Shown here: positions 22,400 to 33,926 of the stretch, one piece after another
Numbering within the stretch: the first letter of the stretch is position 1
Layout of the letters: each line of letters starts with the position of its first letter
The notes under the pieces: model-generated
Database searches by the model: none
Told to the model about the DNA's origin: nothing
What the model saw: only the letters and a program-made list of their open reading frames with translations
Made by a program: the position numbers and the translations under genes
Assembly (NCBI GenBank): GCA_963995505.1
Contig: OZ023198.1
Span: 8,580,558-8,644,557, forward strand
Direction of reading: 5' to 3'
From: Hypericum androsaemum
Lineage: Eukaryota > Streptophyta > Magnoliopsida > Malpighiales > Hypericaceae
Length of the DNA: 64,000 bases

Positions 22400-25300
22400 T
22401 CCGCTGCGTAGGAAGGCGAGAACTTTATCGAGTTCTGGCTGCAGATTACTGGAAATCATTCTTGTAAAGAGCTGATCTGATTAATAGTATGATCCGGAAA
22501 AAAAGAGACTTCCCTCACTTTTCTATGATTCAATTGTTTCTTCCACCTTGTGTATGTTTTTCCCTTACTTTTTTCTTGGTTGAGTACGTCTTCATATTCA
22601 TTAATAAGCTAATATTGCTTTAAATTGTTAGATAAGAGTTGTAATTAGGAAGATCAAATTTTCTTTGTTCATCGACTAAACTTACATAGAAGCGAAAAGC
22701 CAAAACCCTAATGGTCTTATGGACTGATTATATCATACCTGCAATCCATCATGCTGACCAAGAGGTAAAGTCGGTCCTGGCCTAGTTACAATGAGAATCG
22801 GTCCAAGTAGTAACAGAATTTTATTAAAATTACAGACAACAACGCCTTTATATTGAAGTAATGTCGGACTCTAAGCAAGAATGAAACAAATATCATTTTT
22901 AAATAAATACAAAAGAGAAGCGATGAACCATAGTAGGTGTTTTTTACAGGTCATTCATACTAGGTTAGGACTTAAGGGTTACATTCTGTAACCTATGTAA
23001 ACCACAGACATGCTATTTCCAGGAATTAAGTACAAGGTCGGAAACTTTATATGTTATTTCTTAGTGGACATCTAATATTTAGAGTTACCGATAATGTTTT
23101 AAAAAATACGGTCTGATTGGTTAGATTATAATCCTGAACCAAATTCGGATATTTTTGCACCTAAATTTGGCGGGTGGTTCAACTATTTAGAATGACTGGT
23201 CCAAAGCCTTCCTAAGTTAATACATATCAACAAATAATTATATCAATCGGTAAAAGGTTACTCTAATTTAATTAAGATGTCTCGAATTCGAATTCTTAAA
23301 AATACAATAATATTAAAAAAACTTTGTCACATTTTAAATATTTTATTTCACTCAAATTTTGATTAATTACTTCACGTTATAAAAAATTTAATACAACACG
23401 TATACTATATGAAATAAAGCAATATCGATCCCCTGTTTCTTCCTCGTACGGTTGACGACTTAACAGATACTCATCAAGTTTCGGTATGGGCGGTCCACAA
23501 TCAATAAAAAAATTAGATAATACCCGATTTTCACATATTTGGTAAACCAACTATTATAGATTAAAATTAAACACGACTTCAAATTGCTCTGTACCATGTT
23601 AACACTGATAAATTTTTAGTTCAGAATTATCTGATTAAGGTAAACAACACCATGTGGGTTGATAAGTGCCTAGTTTTTTTTTTGTTGGAAATAAGTGCCC
23701 AGTATATCTACTATTTACAAACTCCAAATATTAATAGTCAACCACTTTCGATCCTATTTAAAATATTAACCAGTAGCTGAAAATAATTAAAAAGCAAGTA
23801 CACACGACAGGAAAAAAAAAGTAGTCCGAGGGAAATTAGAAGTTAGTCAACGTTATGCACCCTTCTTTACTTATAAAAAAATGCACCCTTCTTGATCATA
23901 ATTTGATCATATTCGATAAATCTTGATTATATAACTCCTTCATTACATTAAATTACGTCAACCATTCTAACCATTCTTGTAAATGATCGAAGACGGAATG
24001 CAATAGAAGTTCCTACGTCGTCGAAATCGCAGCGTAATTGACGTACCAAACTTCAAGCCATGTGGTTTAATGCAATAGAAGCTCTAGCATTCTATTGCCT
24101 TCCGCCATCCATCTATCATTTACAAGTAATGTTGATTGATGTGGTTTAATGTCAAACACGAAACAATTATTCCTCATGTGGGGACCGAATTACAATTAAT
24201 GGATGGAAGAGATAAAAGATTTTTGCATGGGGTAGTAGACATGAGATAAGCATTTCCACCGAAAGGTCTCCCAAAGGTCACATGTTTCCCTCTCTCACGG
24301 TTTACCAAGAAGAGAAAAAGGGCATTATTACACTACCAATTTTGCCATATTTTAGATACAGGAGTTTCGTTGCACCAGCTCATTTTTCACTTATTTACTT
24401 ATACTTACTTTTTCCCTACTACACATTTTTTCCATCAGATTTTGGTGTGATAAAATTTTGACGAAACCGACGATCGCAACCCCATTTTGAAATGAGAATG
24501 GGAGTACTTTACTAAGTAGGTTGTGTATGCATGTGTTAATAATATTTACTTTTCAAAAATAATAGCGAAAGTTCTTCCTGGTGCATGTCAAACATAAGTA
24601 ACAGATCGACCAAAGAAAAACATAATAGAACCAATGAGAGTTGGCACCCGCAGTAAAGAAGCGAGAATTATATATTGGACAATTACCAACCCCATAAATA
24701 TATTATCAGATGGTTCGTTTCAACTTAATCACAATTGTCAAATTTTAGACTTAAAAATGTAAGTGCAATAAAATTTAGGAAAGACATTTCCGCAGCTTGT
24801 GGTGAAATACCGAATCTAATTAATAAATCAAGTAAATGTCTAGATATCATATAGTTAACAATGACATCACAGTGTAAAAATTGGTACCTTGTAAATGGTA
24901 AAAGATTATTATAGTGTAACTAAAGTTACACTATAATAAATAAATAAAAAGTGTAACTAGAGTTTTGAATTTCTGGTGTAAATGGCTTAGACAACATTTA
25001 TAACCTTGTCTTGCAACTTGATCTACATATGTCACTACAAAATTGACAATTTGGATTTATCATTAAATTTCTTGCCAGCAGATCTTTTATAAAATGGCTT
25101 AAATATCTGATGCATACCAGGTGATAATTAAATCGTTCGAAAAATAGCTGCAGTTTTTAGAGTAGAATTTTATTCCAATACAAAATATGAACCGCCACGA
25201 TACATGAAATTACCGTGAAACGAACAGTAAGACCAAAACATCCACTCGGAAAAACACCTCGAAGAAAATAACTACGTGATTTTATTAAGTTTAGTTCACC

Positions 25301-25400
25301 AACCAAAGTCACCATTAAAGTAATTAATCACAAATTACAAAGAGATCCCAAAATTCATAGAATCCCCTCAAAAGGCTAGCTAAAACACTAGAAATTATGA
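22400..25400. other. AT-rich intergenic DNA, no gene seen
   Basis: It includes the probable 3' UTR of the GT47 gene up to about 22500 and 3' flanking DNA of MYB60 near 25400. One small inverted repeat near 23955-24135 is listed separately. Confidence 0.5.
23955..24135. repeat. Imperfect inverted repeat, about 60-bp arms
   Basis: CTTGTAAATGATCGAAGACG near 23968 returns in inverse near 24125 with scattered differences, and the similarity extends outward through CATT-containing flanks. It could be a small decayed MITE. No clear duplication was found. Confidence 0.45.
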
Positions 25401-25426
25401 TCAAGCACTCTGCTCCTATTCTCACT

Positions 25427-25450
25427 CCTCTCTCTCTCTCTCTCTCTCTC
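25427..25450. repeat. CT microsatellite 3' of MYB60
   Basis: About eleven CT units, downstream of the MYB60 stop codon in its probable 3' UTR (GA on the transcript). Confidence 0.85.
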
Positions 25451-25544
25451 ATTTCATTTTTTTTTCTGTCAACTGATTAGCTCAAACTAAAAGCGAAGAA
25501 ATTAGACTAAGATGAGAAAACCAAAATAAAAAAGAGATTATCTA

Positions 25545-26818
25545 TTAGAATATAGAAGACACTTCTTCCAAGGCTTCTTCAACATGAGAAGCACTATTCT
25601 CATCCAACAGCCACTTCTCTAGAAAGGACAATGGAGGAGTAGTGTTAAGTTCAGACTTGTGCTTCTTCTGATCTGACACTTTAAGGTTGTTGTCCTTCTC
25701 TTCACTTGCACAATCCAACTGGGACCCTTTGGGGGTACTTGATGAATTGTCCCATGACACATTGTTGAGATTCTCAAATGAAAAGATGGACTCGAACTCC
25801 TCATTGGACATCAGCTCACCTCCACCATGATCCATACATTGGTCTAGTTCCTCGGATTTTGACCTGTTGCTCTTCGGGTGATCACCACTGGAAGTAGTAG
25901 TGGTGTTGGTTGTAGGCTTAGGAGAGGACTTCATCCAACCTTCGAGGAGCCGCGAAATGTTCTCCGTGCTCGATGCATACGCGGAGGAGGAGGTGTGGAC
26001 ATCGGAAGCATTGGTTGTGGAGGTCAACTGATCTGGGCCTCCTCTCTCATGAAAAGAACTAGTACTAGTGCTTTTTGACAAGAACTGAGTAGAGCTTGTG
26101 GTGGTTGATGAGTCTTGATGGTGTTGAGCCATACTAGGCTCTAGAGTTGATTGGGACCTCTTCAGCTTCTTCTTCAAGTGGGTGTTCCAGTAGTTCTTTA
26201 TGTCGTTGTCGGTTCTCTGCGGAAGGTATGAAGCTATGGCTGCCCATCTGAACCCAAAAGAAGAACAAGCCACTATAGAAATTAACTAAGCTTGGAAGAG
26301 AGTTTTCCGATATCTAATCAAAAACAGAATAAGTAGTTTAGTAGTTGTATATATGTAAGAGGAATCAAAAAGCACTTGCTCCAATGACACAAACGTAAAT
26401 GAATTGACGGAAGTCCAGTATCTCTGAAAAAAATATATGTAGGAGGAGGATTACTTGTTACCCAATAAAGCTTGGAAGTGAACAATCATGTCTTCTTCTT
26501 GAGGGGTGAAGTTCCCTCTCTTGATCCCTGGTCTCAGGTAATTAGTCCACCTAAGCCTGCAACTTTTGCTGCACCTCAACAACCCTTTTGAACACCAAAA
26601 TGAGATGCACCAAGTCACTCATCAACAACTACATTCAGGGTAGATTACTTGCATAAGAAGCATCAAATTAGGGTTAGAATTGTACCAGTGTTGGTGGGAA
26701 CTGATCTCCAGTTCCCAGGGCCATGTTCTTGGATGTAAGAGACAAGGATGATGTCCTCTTCGGGAGTCCATGGACCTTTCTTGACCCCAACTTTGTCACA
26801 ACAAGGTGGCCTTCCCAT
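25545..26818 (-). CDS. MYB60: R2R3-MYB transcription factor, MYB60 type (subgroup 1)
   Basis: Three exons: 26686-26818 (133 bp), 26455-26584 (130 bp) and 25545-26247, the typical R2R3-MYB layout, give 321 residues. The start [20 protein letters not shown] is typical of the family. R2 covers about 14-61 and R3 about 67-112, ending in [18 protein letters not shown]. Outside the DNA-binding domain, the blocks [16 protein letters not shown] and [13 protein letters not shown] are shared with Arabidopsis MYB60, a guard-cell activator of stomatal opening, rather than MYB30/94/96. It would bind DNA in the nucleus. A frame open into intron 2 gives a false upstream Met at 26273. Confidence 0.93.
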
Positions 26819-26959
26819 GGCTTTTTACACAGTTGTTTTGGGAGAAAAGCAGTTTCAGCTTATTGGTCCACCACCTTTTATTTATTGAATCTGTCTGTGA
26901 GTGTGTGTATATATATATACTTGGATACTTTTGAGAGGAGAGGAGAAGAGAGGGTGCCC

Positions 26960-26967
26960 TTTTTATA
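26960..26967 (-). promoter_or_regulatory. TATA box of MYB60
   Basis: TATAAAAA on the minus strand, about 142-150 bp before the MYB60 ATG, with a purine-rich leader between (AGAGGAGAGGAG-like, read on the plus strand). Confidence 0.65.
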
Positions 26968-27019
26968 CCGCCATTTAATCTAACAAGCTGACTCATCCAT
27001 CCACTTTTTGAGAGCAAGT

Positions 27020-27507
27020 GTAAAAGTCAAATGTATGAAATTTCAACGTTATTAATACGTGTTTCGAGTTAGGACACACTACTGTTTTGTGTTTTGAAGA
27101 GAGAGTGACAGATCATAACTCTAGTATCATGTCACGTTATTAATTTTATAATATTTTATATCACTAATTTTATTCGCGTGATATATTACTTTACTATATA
27201 TTACTTTACTAATTTGAAGAGAAAGTGAACAAGCTCAATAGTACTCAGATTCAAATCTTGACTGGAAAGAGATCAACATTGTCTAAATCGAGGTCAACAA
27301 CACACCTCACAGATAAATTATTGATGTAATATGACATACACAATAACTCAAGTAATTAGGGTTAGAATATCACTTGGATATCACAAAGTGATGGGTCAAA
27401 ATGCAAAAGCACATTTAAATTCGAAAATACGTTTATTTTCAGAAAAATGTATTATTTTGAATATGCAAATAATTTAAACAACTTTGTACCGAATTTTCAA
27501 TAAACTA
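27020..27507. other. Intergenic DNA upstream of MYB60
   Basis: AT-rich probable promoter-distal DNA. No gene seen. Confidence 0.4.
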
Positions 27508-28747
27508 CATCCTGAAGAGAACCTTTATGGTAGTCCCTCCATACCAAATCATTAAGTGATTTGGTATGTACCCACCAATCTATAAGTGACAAGTGGATTG
27601 GTGGAGGGACTACCAATTTCCTAGTAATATATGACTAGGAAATTTAATTATGGAAATACAATCAAATAAATATTGAATTATAGTTAAAAGAGAATCATTA
27701 CCTAAACAATATATCCTATTTTAAGGAAATAGAATTAACTCATTAATGAGTAGAATATATTCAAGTCTTGTTATATTTTAATTTTTAAAATACAGAATTA
27801 TTACTAAAGAGTAGTGTGATTATGACCAAAAACAGAACTAAGTATGGTGAAGAAGAGTTAGTAAGGGGTCACAATCTCCCGGTGATACTTAGGGACCAAT
27901 TCTTAGATTGTGGCCTTTTATTTTAAGGGTATTATAGTGCAATTAATTTTTTTTTGGTAAATAGATTAATTTTATTTTATATACCCAAAATATTTATACC
28001 AAGTAGTACAAAAACCTACGTTAGTTGTTAATTACATGGTTAATCTTCACGATCATGCAAACTAACTAGAGGAGATTCGTTACTATTTAAATTTATATAT
28101 ATATTTTTTAATAAACTGTGAAAAGTTTTACAAAGTTCCATTTTAGATTATTTTTAATAGACAATAAAATTTCTGAATGCTGATATTTTTCCCTATAAAA
28201 TCAAATATTAGGTTTTTTTTAATAGTTACGACGTCGTTAAAAGCAACAAGTAAAATTGTTACTTTTATTTTAAAACACCAAAGCAACGTTAATATTTATT
28301 CTTTTAAAATACAAAAGCAATGAGGAAACTTCAAAAATAAGTAAAAATAAATTTTTTGAAAGGTGAAAACAAGTAAAATTATAGTTATCAATAAAGACGA
28401 TGATATTTTTTCGGAAAAAAGGCTTAGACTTCTCGTTACTTTTGTGTTTTAAAAGAAAAGTAACAATTTTGTATTTTAATATTTTATAAGACTTAATATA
28501 TTCTATTCATTAATGAGTTAATTATATTTCCTTGAAATAGCATATATTATTTAGGTAATGATTCTTTTTTAACTATAACTCAATATTGACTTAATTTTAT
28601 TTCCATAATTAAATTTCTTAGTCATATATCACTAGAAAAGTGGAATTCCTCCACCAATCCACTTGTCACTTGTGGATTGGTGGATACATACCAAGTCACT
28701 TGATGACTTGGTATGGAGGGACTACCATAAAGTTTCTCCATACTGAA
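27508..28747. mobile_element. Non-autonomous MULE-like element (27517-28738)
   Basis: The ends GAGAACCTTTATGGTAGTCC and, inverted, GAGAAACTTTATGGTAGTCC continue as inverted repeats for about 280 bp. Within the ends are small hairpins (CCATACCAAATCA...TGATTTGGTATG and CCACCAATC...GATTGGTGG). The 9-bp flanks CATCCTGAA and CATACTGAA match at 8 of 9. The interior is AT-rich and non-coding. Confidence 0.85.
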
Positions 28748-30300
28748 TATTCATTTATGGAAAAATTATCACTGATGACTGGAAGTTGAAAATTCTGATC
28801 ATATAAATGCCCAATTGCCTACCGGGCCACGTGCTTTAACAGCTCTTCTTGCCTTTCTAAAAGAAATGAGATTCCACTGTACAGAGTTAATTTTCCCACC
28901 AATACCTCTGCTACCTCTCATCAATTTTTGTTTGTGTTCCTTTTTTGGGGAATTCACTGGCAGAATTTCAAGATTATTAATTAGGAAAAGGAATAATTTA
29001 ATTGTCCCTTCTAAAATTGACTGCCGGTACTCGTTCATTTATGATAACAATGTTATTTACTTATTAAAAAATAATGTTATTTTCTTAAAGGAGGGGACGG
29101 GCTCGAATTTAGTAGAATAGTCCTTACTGATAGAGATAGAGGCAATATTAGTATACTACTATTAACAAAAAAGTTACAAATTAGAGAATATAGTTATAGA
29201 AATAATTAAAAAAGAAATAAATACCATCCAATTATCCTAAATTACGTAAGAACACTATCAGTAATATACAAAAAAGTCAAAAAATAATACAATTTATGAA
29301 AATACAATTATGAAAAATAATAAAATTTATGAAAAAAAATATGAAAATATTGGTATCCTTGTACTCGGATATTGGTTTCTTTCTTCCTACATATTGGTTT
29401 GCTTCTTCTATGATGTTGGTTTCCTTTGACTCTAATATTGGTGTCTTTCTTCTATGGTATTGATTTTTTTATACTCTGATGTTGATTTTATTCTACTCTG
29501 ATATTAGTTTTCTTCTTCTTTAATATTGGTACTTTTGTACTCGGATATTAGTATACTTCTTCTCGGGTATTGGTTTCATTCTTCTATGATATTGATTTCT
29601 TTCTACTCTAATATTGGTCTTCTTCTTTTTTAATATTGGTATCTTTGTACTCTAATATTCTGAACAAACACACAATGCATACCAATATTATTGTATATAC
29701 ATACCAACGAAACCAAAAAGCATTGCTAGGACATCATCATACCATTATCATCTCAAAGGCTCGACAGTACAGAAGCACGATCTTTAAGAGCCTGGGAAAA
29801 AGTCTATTTCAAGACCCCAAAAATCATGACTGAATTGTGGAAAATGAAGGAGAAACGAAACTACTTCACTTTAAACAGAATCAACTTCCACATATAATAG
29901 CACATTAAGGTTGCATAAAAGCTTTCATAAGAAATCAGTGGAATCTACTTCTGGCATTAACTACCCAAGATCAGAATCCTAATGTCGTGTTTTTGGATAA
30001 AAACTTGAAAATACTCCCGGTGGATTCTGGCCATTAGATCTGTTAAAAAGAAATTTGATCAAATCTAACGGCCCAAATTTAGTCCATACCATGTGGACGA
30101 AATTTATGTAGTCCCCACTAAATCCAAATCCAAGAAGAAGACGTATATGAATTGTCACAAGTACAGTTATGAACTTATTTCTCAAAAATGTTATTTCCTT
30201 CGATGGGTACTTTAACCTATTATTAATAGGATGTGAATCAGTATTTTGCTGCAGTCAACCAGCATTAGCAGAACTAGCAGTAATACACCAATGAGAAGAC
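28748..30300. other. Intergenic DNA, no gene seen
   Basis: AT-rich DNA with a degenerate minisatellite (listed separately). Short open frames such as 28815-29120 look random. Confidence 0.45.
29345..29664. repeat. Degenerate minisatellite, about 23-bp unit
   Basis: About 14 diverged copies of an ATATTGGTTTCTTTCTTCT-like unit, alternating with ATATTGGTATCTTTGTACTC forms. Confidence 0.8.
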
Positions 30301-30314
30301 TGTCTCAAGAAGCC

Positions 30315-30405
30315 AAAAGAGTTTTAGCCCAACGACACAACGCGTTGTAAATATCTTGGAGGTCCAAGGTTCAAACTCCGGCATTGTCATGGTGTAAAAA
30401 AAATC
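30315..30405 (+). repeat. Possible tRNA-derived SINE head
   Basis: TAGCCCAACGA (30325) resembles an RNA polymerase III A box and GGTTCAAACTC (30368) a B box at tRNA-like spacing, followed by an A-rich stretch. I could not define ends or duplications. It could be a chance match. Confidence 0.4.
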
Positions 30406-30930
30406 TACCTTTCAAAAGAAACCATGACTTCAAATTAAGCAAAAACATTACTGACAATTTCAACCTGGACCAAGAAAAAGAACGATTAGCCGGCACCGAT
30501 AAACCGGCTAAGCATATTCCTGCTAGTACTGGGCTACTAACTGATCATTACACAATGAAGTTCCACAAGGACATGAGGATTAAACAATATTCACAAGGCT
30601 GATGGATTCAGTATAAGTATCTTCATCTTTAAGCATGCTAAATAATGTAGTTAGGCATAAACTATTGACTGTCAAACGGACATTACCGTGCGAAAGCAGA
30701 CCCGAGTTCCGCTATCAGCTGCTATGCAAAGGGAAGTTGATTTAGATCTTGCAAGTTGTCAGTTAATCTTTAGGTTAGAAACTGCACCAGCCGATTATGG
30801 ACTCCATATCATGGAGTATCAAGCATAATTGTTGCGAAAAATCCTGTCAGGAGAATCATGATCGAGTGTTTGTTGATTTCTCGGTATGCAAAAGATATTC
30901 TTTCCAACCCTTCCAACCGAGAACAGATGG

Positions 30931-32340
30931 TCAGAATAAAACCAGACTTGTTGAAACGCCGACGACAAAAGGCTCCAACAACAGCCGAGTCAAGAAGTAA
31001 AAGATGACACCTAGTGCAATGGAAATAGGGAGAGCCGGTAGAGCCCTGCGGCTCACTGACAACAAAATCAGAGTGCAGCCAAGTCCAGAAATAATAGCAA
31101 GGTAGCAAGCATATACCGTCATCAAATCATACATTGCAGCCCTACCCACAAGAACACTGTAGAAGATAAAGTCGCCAAGACCGAGCTTGATACCTCCACC
31201 AGGAGCAGCAGATTCTATATTCTCCATCCTTACCTGCTGACTCTCATTACTCAAATTTCGCATCTCAACAAGAGGAGACATTTCCTCATCAACAACAATC
31301 TCAGACTCAAAATTGCCAACAGCAGTGGAAATCTCCGGCTGACTGCTGGCAGAGGGTGGACTCAAATGGGATCTCTCCATCACATTGTTTAACCGTGCAG
31401 CATCAAAATTCTCTAAGATACTTGCAGAATCAGAATTTTCAGAGATTCTCAAAGTATCGTAAAGGTCTCTCCTCGGAACAGGTTGCATCTCCACCACCCC
31501 ATTGTCCGAAACCCCACTAAGCAACAGCTCCAAACTCCGACCCCGTGGACCTGTACTCTCAGAAACAGTCGGACGAGCCTCATAAACCAAAGCAGGGAGC
31601 TCCTCCTCCCGGCTCTGAGCTAACTCCACAAGCAGCTTAAGCGGGCCGCGAGGGGACAAGACCGCCACCAAGTCATAAATAGCCAATGCCACCAACAAAA
31701 CCCACGTAGTCCACTCCGGCAGCTTGGTAAACCAAGCCGCCACGATTATCCCCAGCACCACCATGTACCCTTGCCTCACAATAATCGGCATCCCACTCGA
31801 AAATACCGAAAATACCCCCACGATCGTGAAATTGAACAACAACACCGAAAACGTAACCGCATCGATCGGTACAGAGAAGTACTGGATCAATGATATAAAG
31901 ATCGGAGCTCCCATTCCACCTACAGAAAACAAATCAACACTCCAATTTATTAAAAAAAAATACAAAAAAAAATCATGAAATGGGAAAAGAAAAAAAAAAG
32001 GAGTACCTAAGACGGTGAAGGTGGAGAAGCGGGTGTAGTGCTTGAGGAAGGAGGTGCAGTTGTAGTAGTAGAGGAGGACCATGAAGAAGGTGGCGGCGGC
32101 GACGAGGACGACGAAGACGAGCGCGTCGAGGAGGGCGCCCCCGAGCTTGACGGCGGCCGAGTCGGTGGGGGCCTCCACGTAGACCAGGTTCGCGGCTGTT
32201 CGGACGGTTAGGGCGAGCGGGCCGCCGGTCGGCTGCGACAGGGCGTAGACGATCAGGACCACGAGGAGCATGCAGATCGAAACCGGCGCCATCACCCCTA
32301 TGATCTCCACCCCGATCGTGTCCAGTACGCTCGACTCCAT
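30931..32340 (-). CDS. PS1: Presenilin (gamma-secretase catalytic subunit homolog)
   Basis: Two exons, 32007-32340 and 30931-31919, joined in phase 1, give 440 residues. The start MESSVLDTIGVEIIGVMAPV matches plant presenilins; an in-frame ATG seven codons upstream (32361) is less likely. It has nine expected membrane segments. The two catalytic aspartates are visible in YDLVAVL (about D193) and GLGDF (about D361), with the PAL motif in ALPALP near residue 406. Between them lies a variable cytosolic loop with EARPTVSES. Presenilins are intramembrane proteases in the endomembrane system; plant substrates are not established. The 87-bp intron is a multiple of three and free of stops. Confidence 0.96.
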   Translation of the reverse strand: MESSVLDTIGVEIIGVMAPVSICMLLVVLIVYALSQPTGGPLALTVRTAANLVYVEAPTDSAAVKLGGALLDALVFVVLVAAATFFMVLLYYYNCTSFLKHYTRFSTFTVLGTPFFFLFPFHDFFLYFFLINWSVDLFSVGGMGAPIFISLIQYFSVPIDAVTFSVLLFNFTIVGVFSVFSSGMPIIVRQGYMVVLGIIVAAWFTKLPEWTTWVLLVALAIYDLVAVLSPRGPLKLLVELAQSREEELPALVYEARPTVSESTGPRGRSLELLLSGVSDNGVVEMQPVPRRDLYDTLRISENSDSASILENFDAARLNNVMERSHLSPPSASSQPEISTAVGNFESEIVVDEEMSPLVEMRNLSNESQQVRMENIESAAPGGGIKLGLGDFIFYSVLVGRAAMYDLMTVYACYLAIISGLGCTLILLSVSRRALPALPISIALGVIFYFLTRLLLEPFVVGVSTSLVLF

Positions 32341-32399
32341 CGCGAGGCTCATCTCTCTCACTCGGTGGGGAATTTCGTCGAGCAGGTGGCGCGTGGGTC

Positions 32400-33900
32400 G
32401 GTGGGATTATATGCCAAATATATTACATGTGGGTTTGGTAAAAGTGCTGTCGTTTTGTGCTTTTACGCTCCATCGTTTCAAAATATTTGATGAGTGACAG
32501 AAAGAGACCACTTTTTTAATAAGATTTTTGGACAATATTACCGCAAAGTATCGTTAAATTAATTAATTTTTAAAATAAGAAAAATATTAAAAGAATGGAA
32601 GAATTTTTTTATATATTTTTTCTGATTTGTTTCGACTGATAACTTATAATCAATTTTTTCTAATTATATATTATTTGTGGTATTTCAGTCTAAATTTTTT
32701 ATTCAAATAGTGAGATGCCAATAAAAAACTTGTATCATTGGATAGAACATTTTGAAATCACAGAGTAGTGAATTGTCAAAACACGAAACCACTAGTAATA
32801 AAGTGGCATTTTATGTGATATGCCTTTAAGGCTCAAGAGCTTAGGCATATTGTAGACACTTGATAAAAATTCTCTACCTAACATGTATAAATTATATTTT
32901 AGAATTTTAGGTGGTCACTTGTGTTCTTGTCGCCAATTGTAGGCAAGTTCTAGTCCGGTAATGCGATATTCTGGTTGATCTCAGGATTAATGACACATTA
33001 CAAGAGGTGGGTTATCATGTTTTATAGAGATGACAATGGTAGGATATTGATAGGTTTCGAATTAATTTTAGGAAATGATACATTAATGATACGATCTTTA
33101 ATCATATCTTAATTTTGTTAGTTAAAGCCATTAGAACAATACCTTTAGGATTTGTGTGTAGGGCCTTTGTACTAGTTTCTAATAATTTTTACACTTAAAT
33201 TTTGAATTTTACATATAAAACTCAAGTAAACTCAAGACATTTGATCAATTATGCATCAACATTCAATAATAAATTTAAGTTACGTAAAATTTTGTAATTT
33301 AAATTAAATTGTAAAAGATTCTTTCATTTTCAAGTACATCAAGAATTCAGCAAAAAAATTGAGAAAAAAAAAATTTAGTGTGTCATTTTTAATGTGTCTT
33401 ATAACCTAATTCATAATCACTTGTAAGCTCTCTTTTTTTTCAATTGCTGACAACCTCAATCAGCACAACCAGTTACATAGGTGTGCATTCTTGAGAACCT
33501 TGAATCTTGAATATTTTGGAGGATGTTTAATGTTTATGAGAAGATTAGGAGATATTATTTTTCCTCTAAATTCAGTTATTACAATTTTGAATGCTGATTT
33601 TTAAGAAGCTAATTCCAAATTAAAAAAGTGAGGTCTCTCACAAAAGTTTCTTGAAATGTTTTTTCACTTTCCATAGACCCAAGCACACAATAAAGAATAT
33701 TACTCATATTCCAAGAAAATAATTCCATTTGATTTACATGTTAAGTGGGAAAAGGTTGATATTAGAACTAGAAAGAACATGTATTTTGTTTTCCTTTAGC
33801 TGGTCTATATTCCAAAACTTAGCAATTTCCAAAAACATCACTAGACACCCTAGAAAAGAGGGTATCAACCAAAAGGGAAATTCAACTGATGGATATCGCC
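32400..33900. other. Intergenic DNA between presenilin and RPC7
   Basis: AT-rich, with presumed promoter DNA of presenilin next to 32400. No gene, RNA gene or clear mobile element seen. Confidence 0.45.
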
Positions 33901-33926
33901 AAGCAGAGAACCCGAGCTTCTGTGTG

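Noticed and set aside
30809..31108. Minus-strand ORF overlapping the presenilin 3' end
   Set aside because: Out of frame with presenilin; the presenilin frame ends correctly with the conserved C-terminus.
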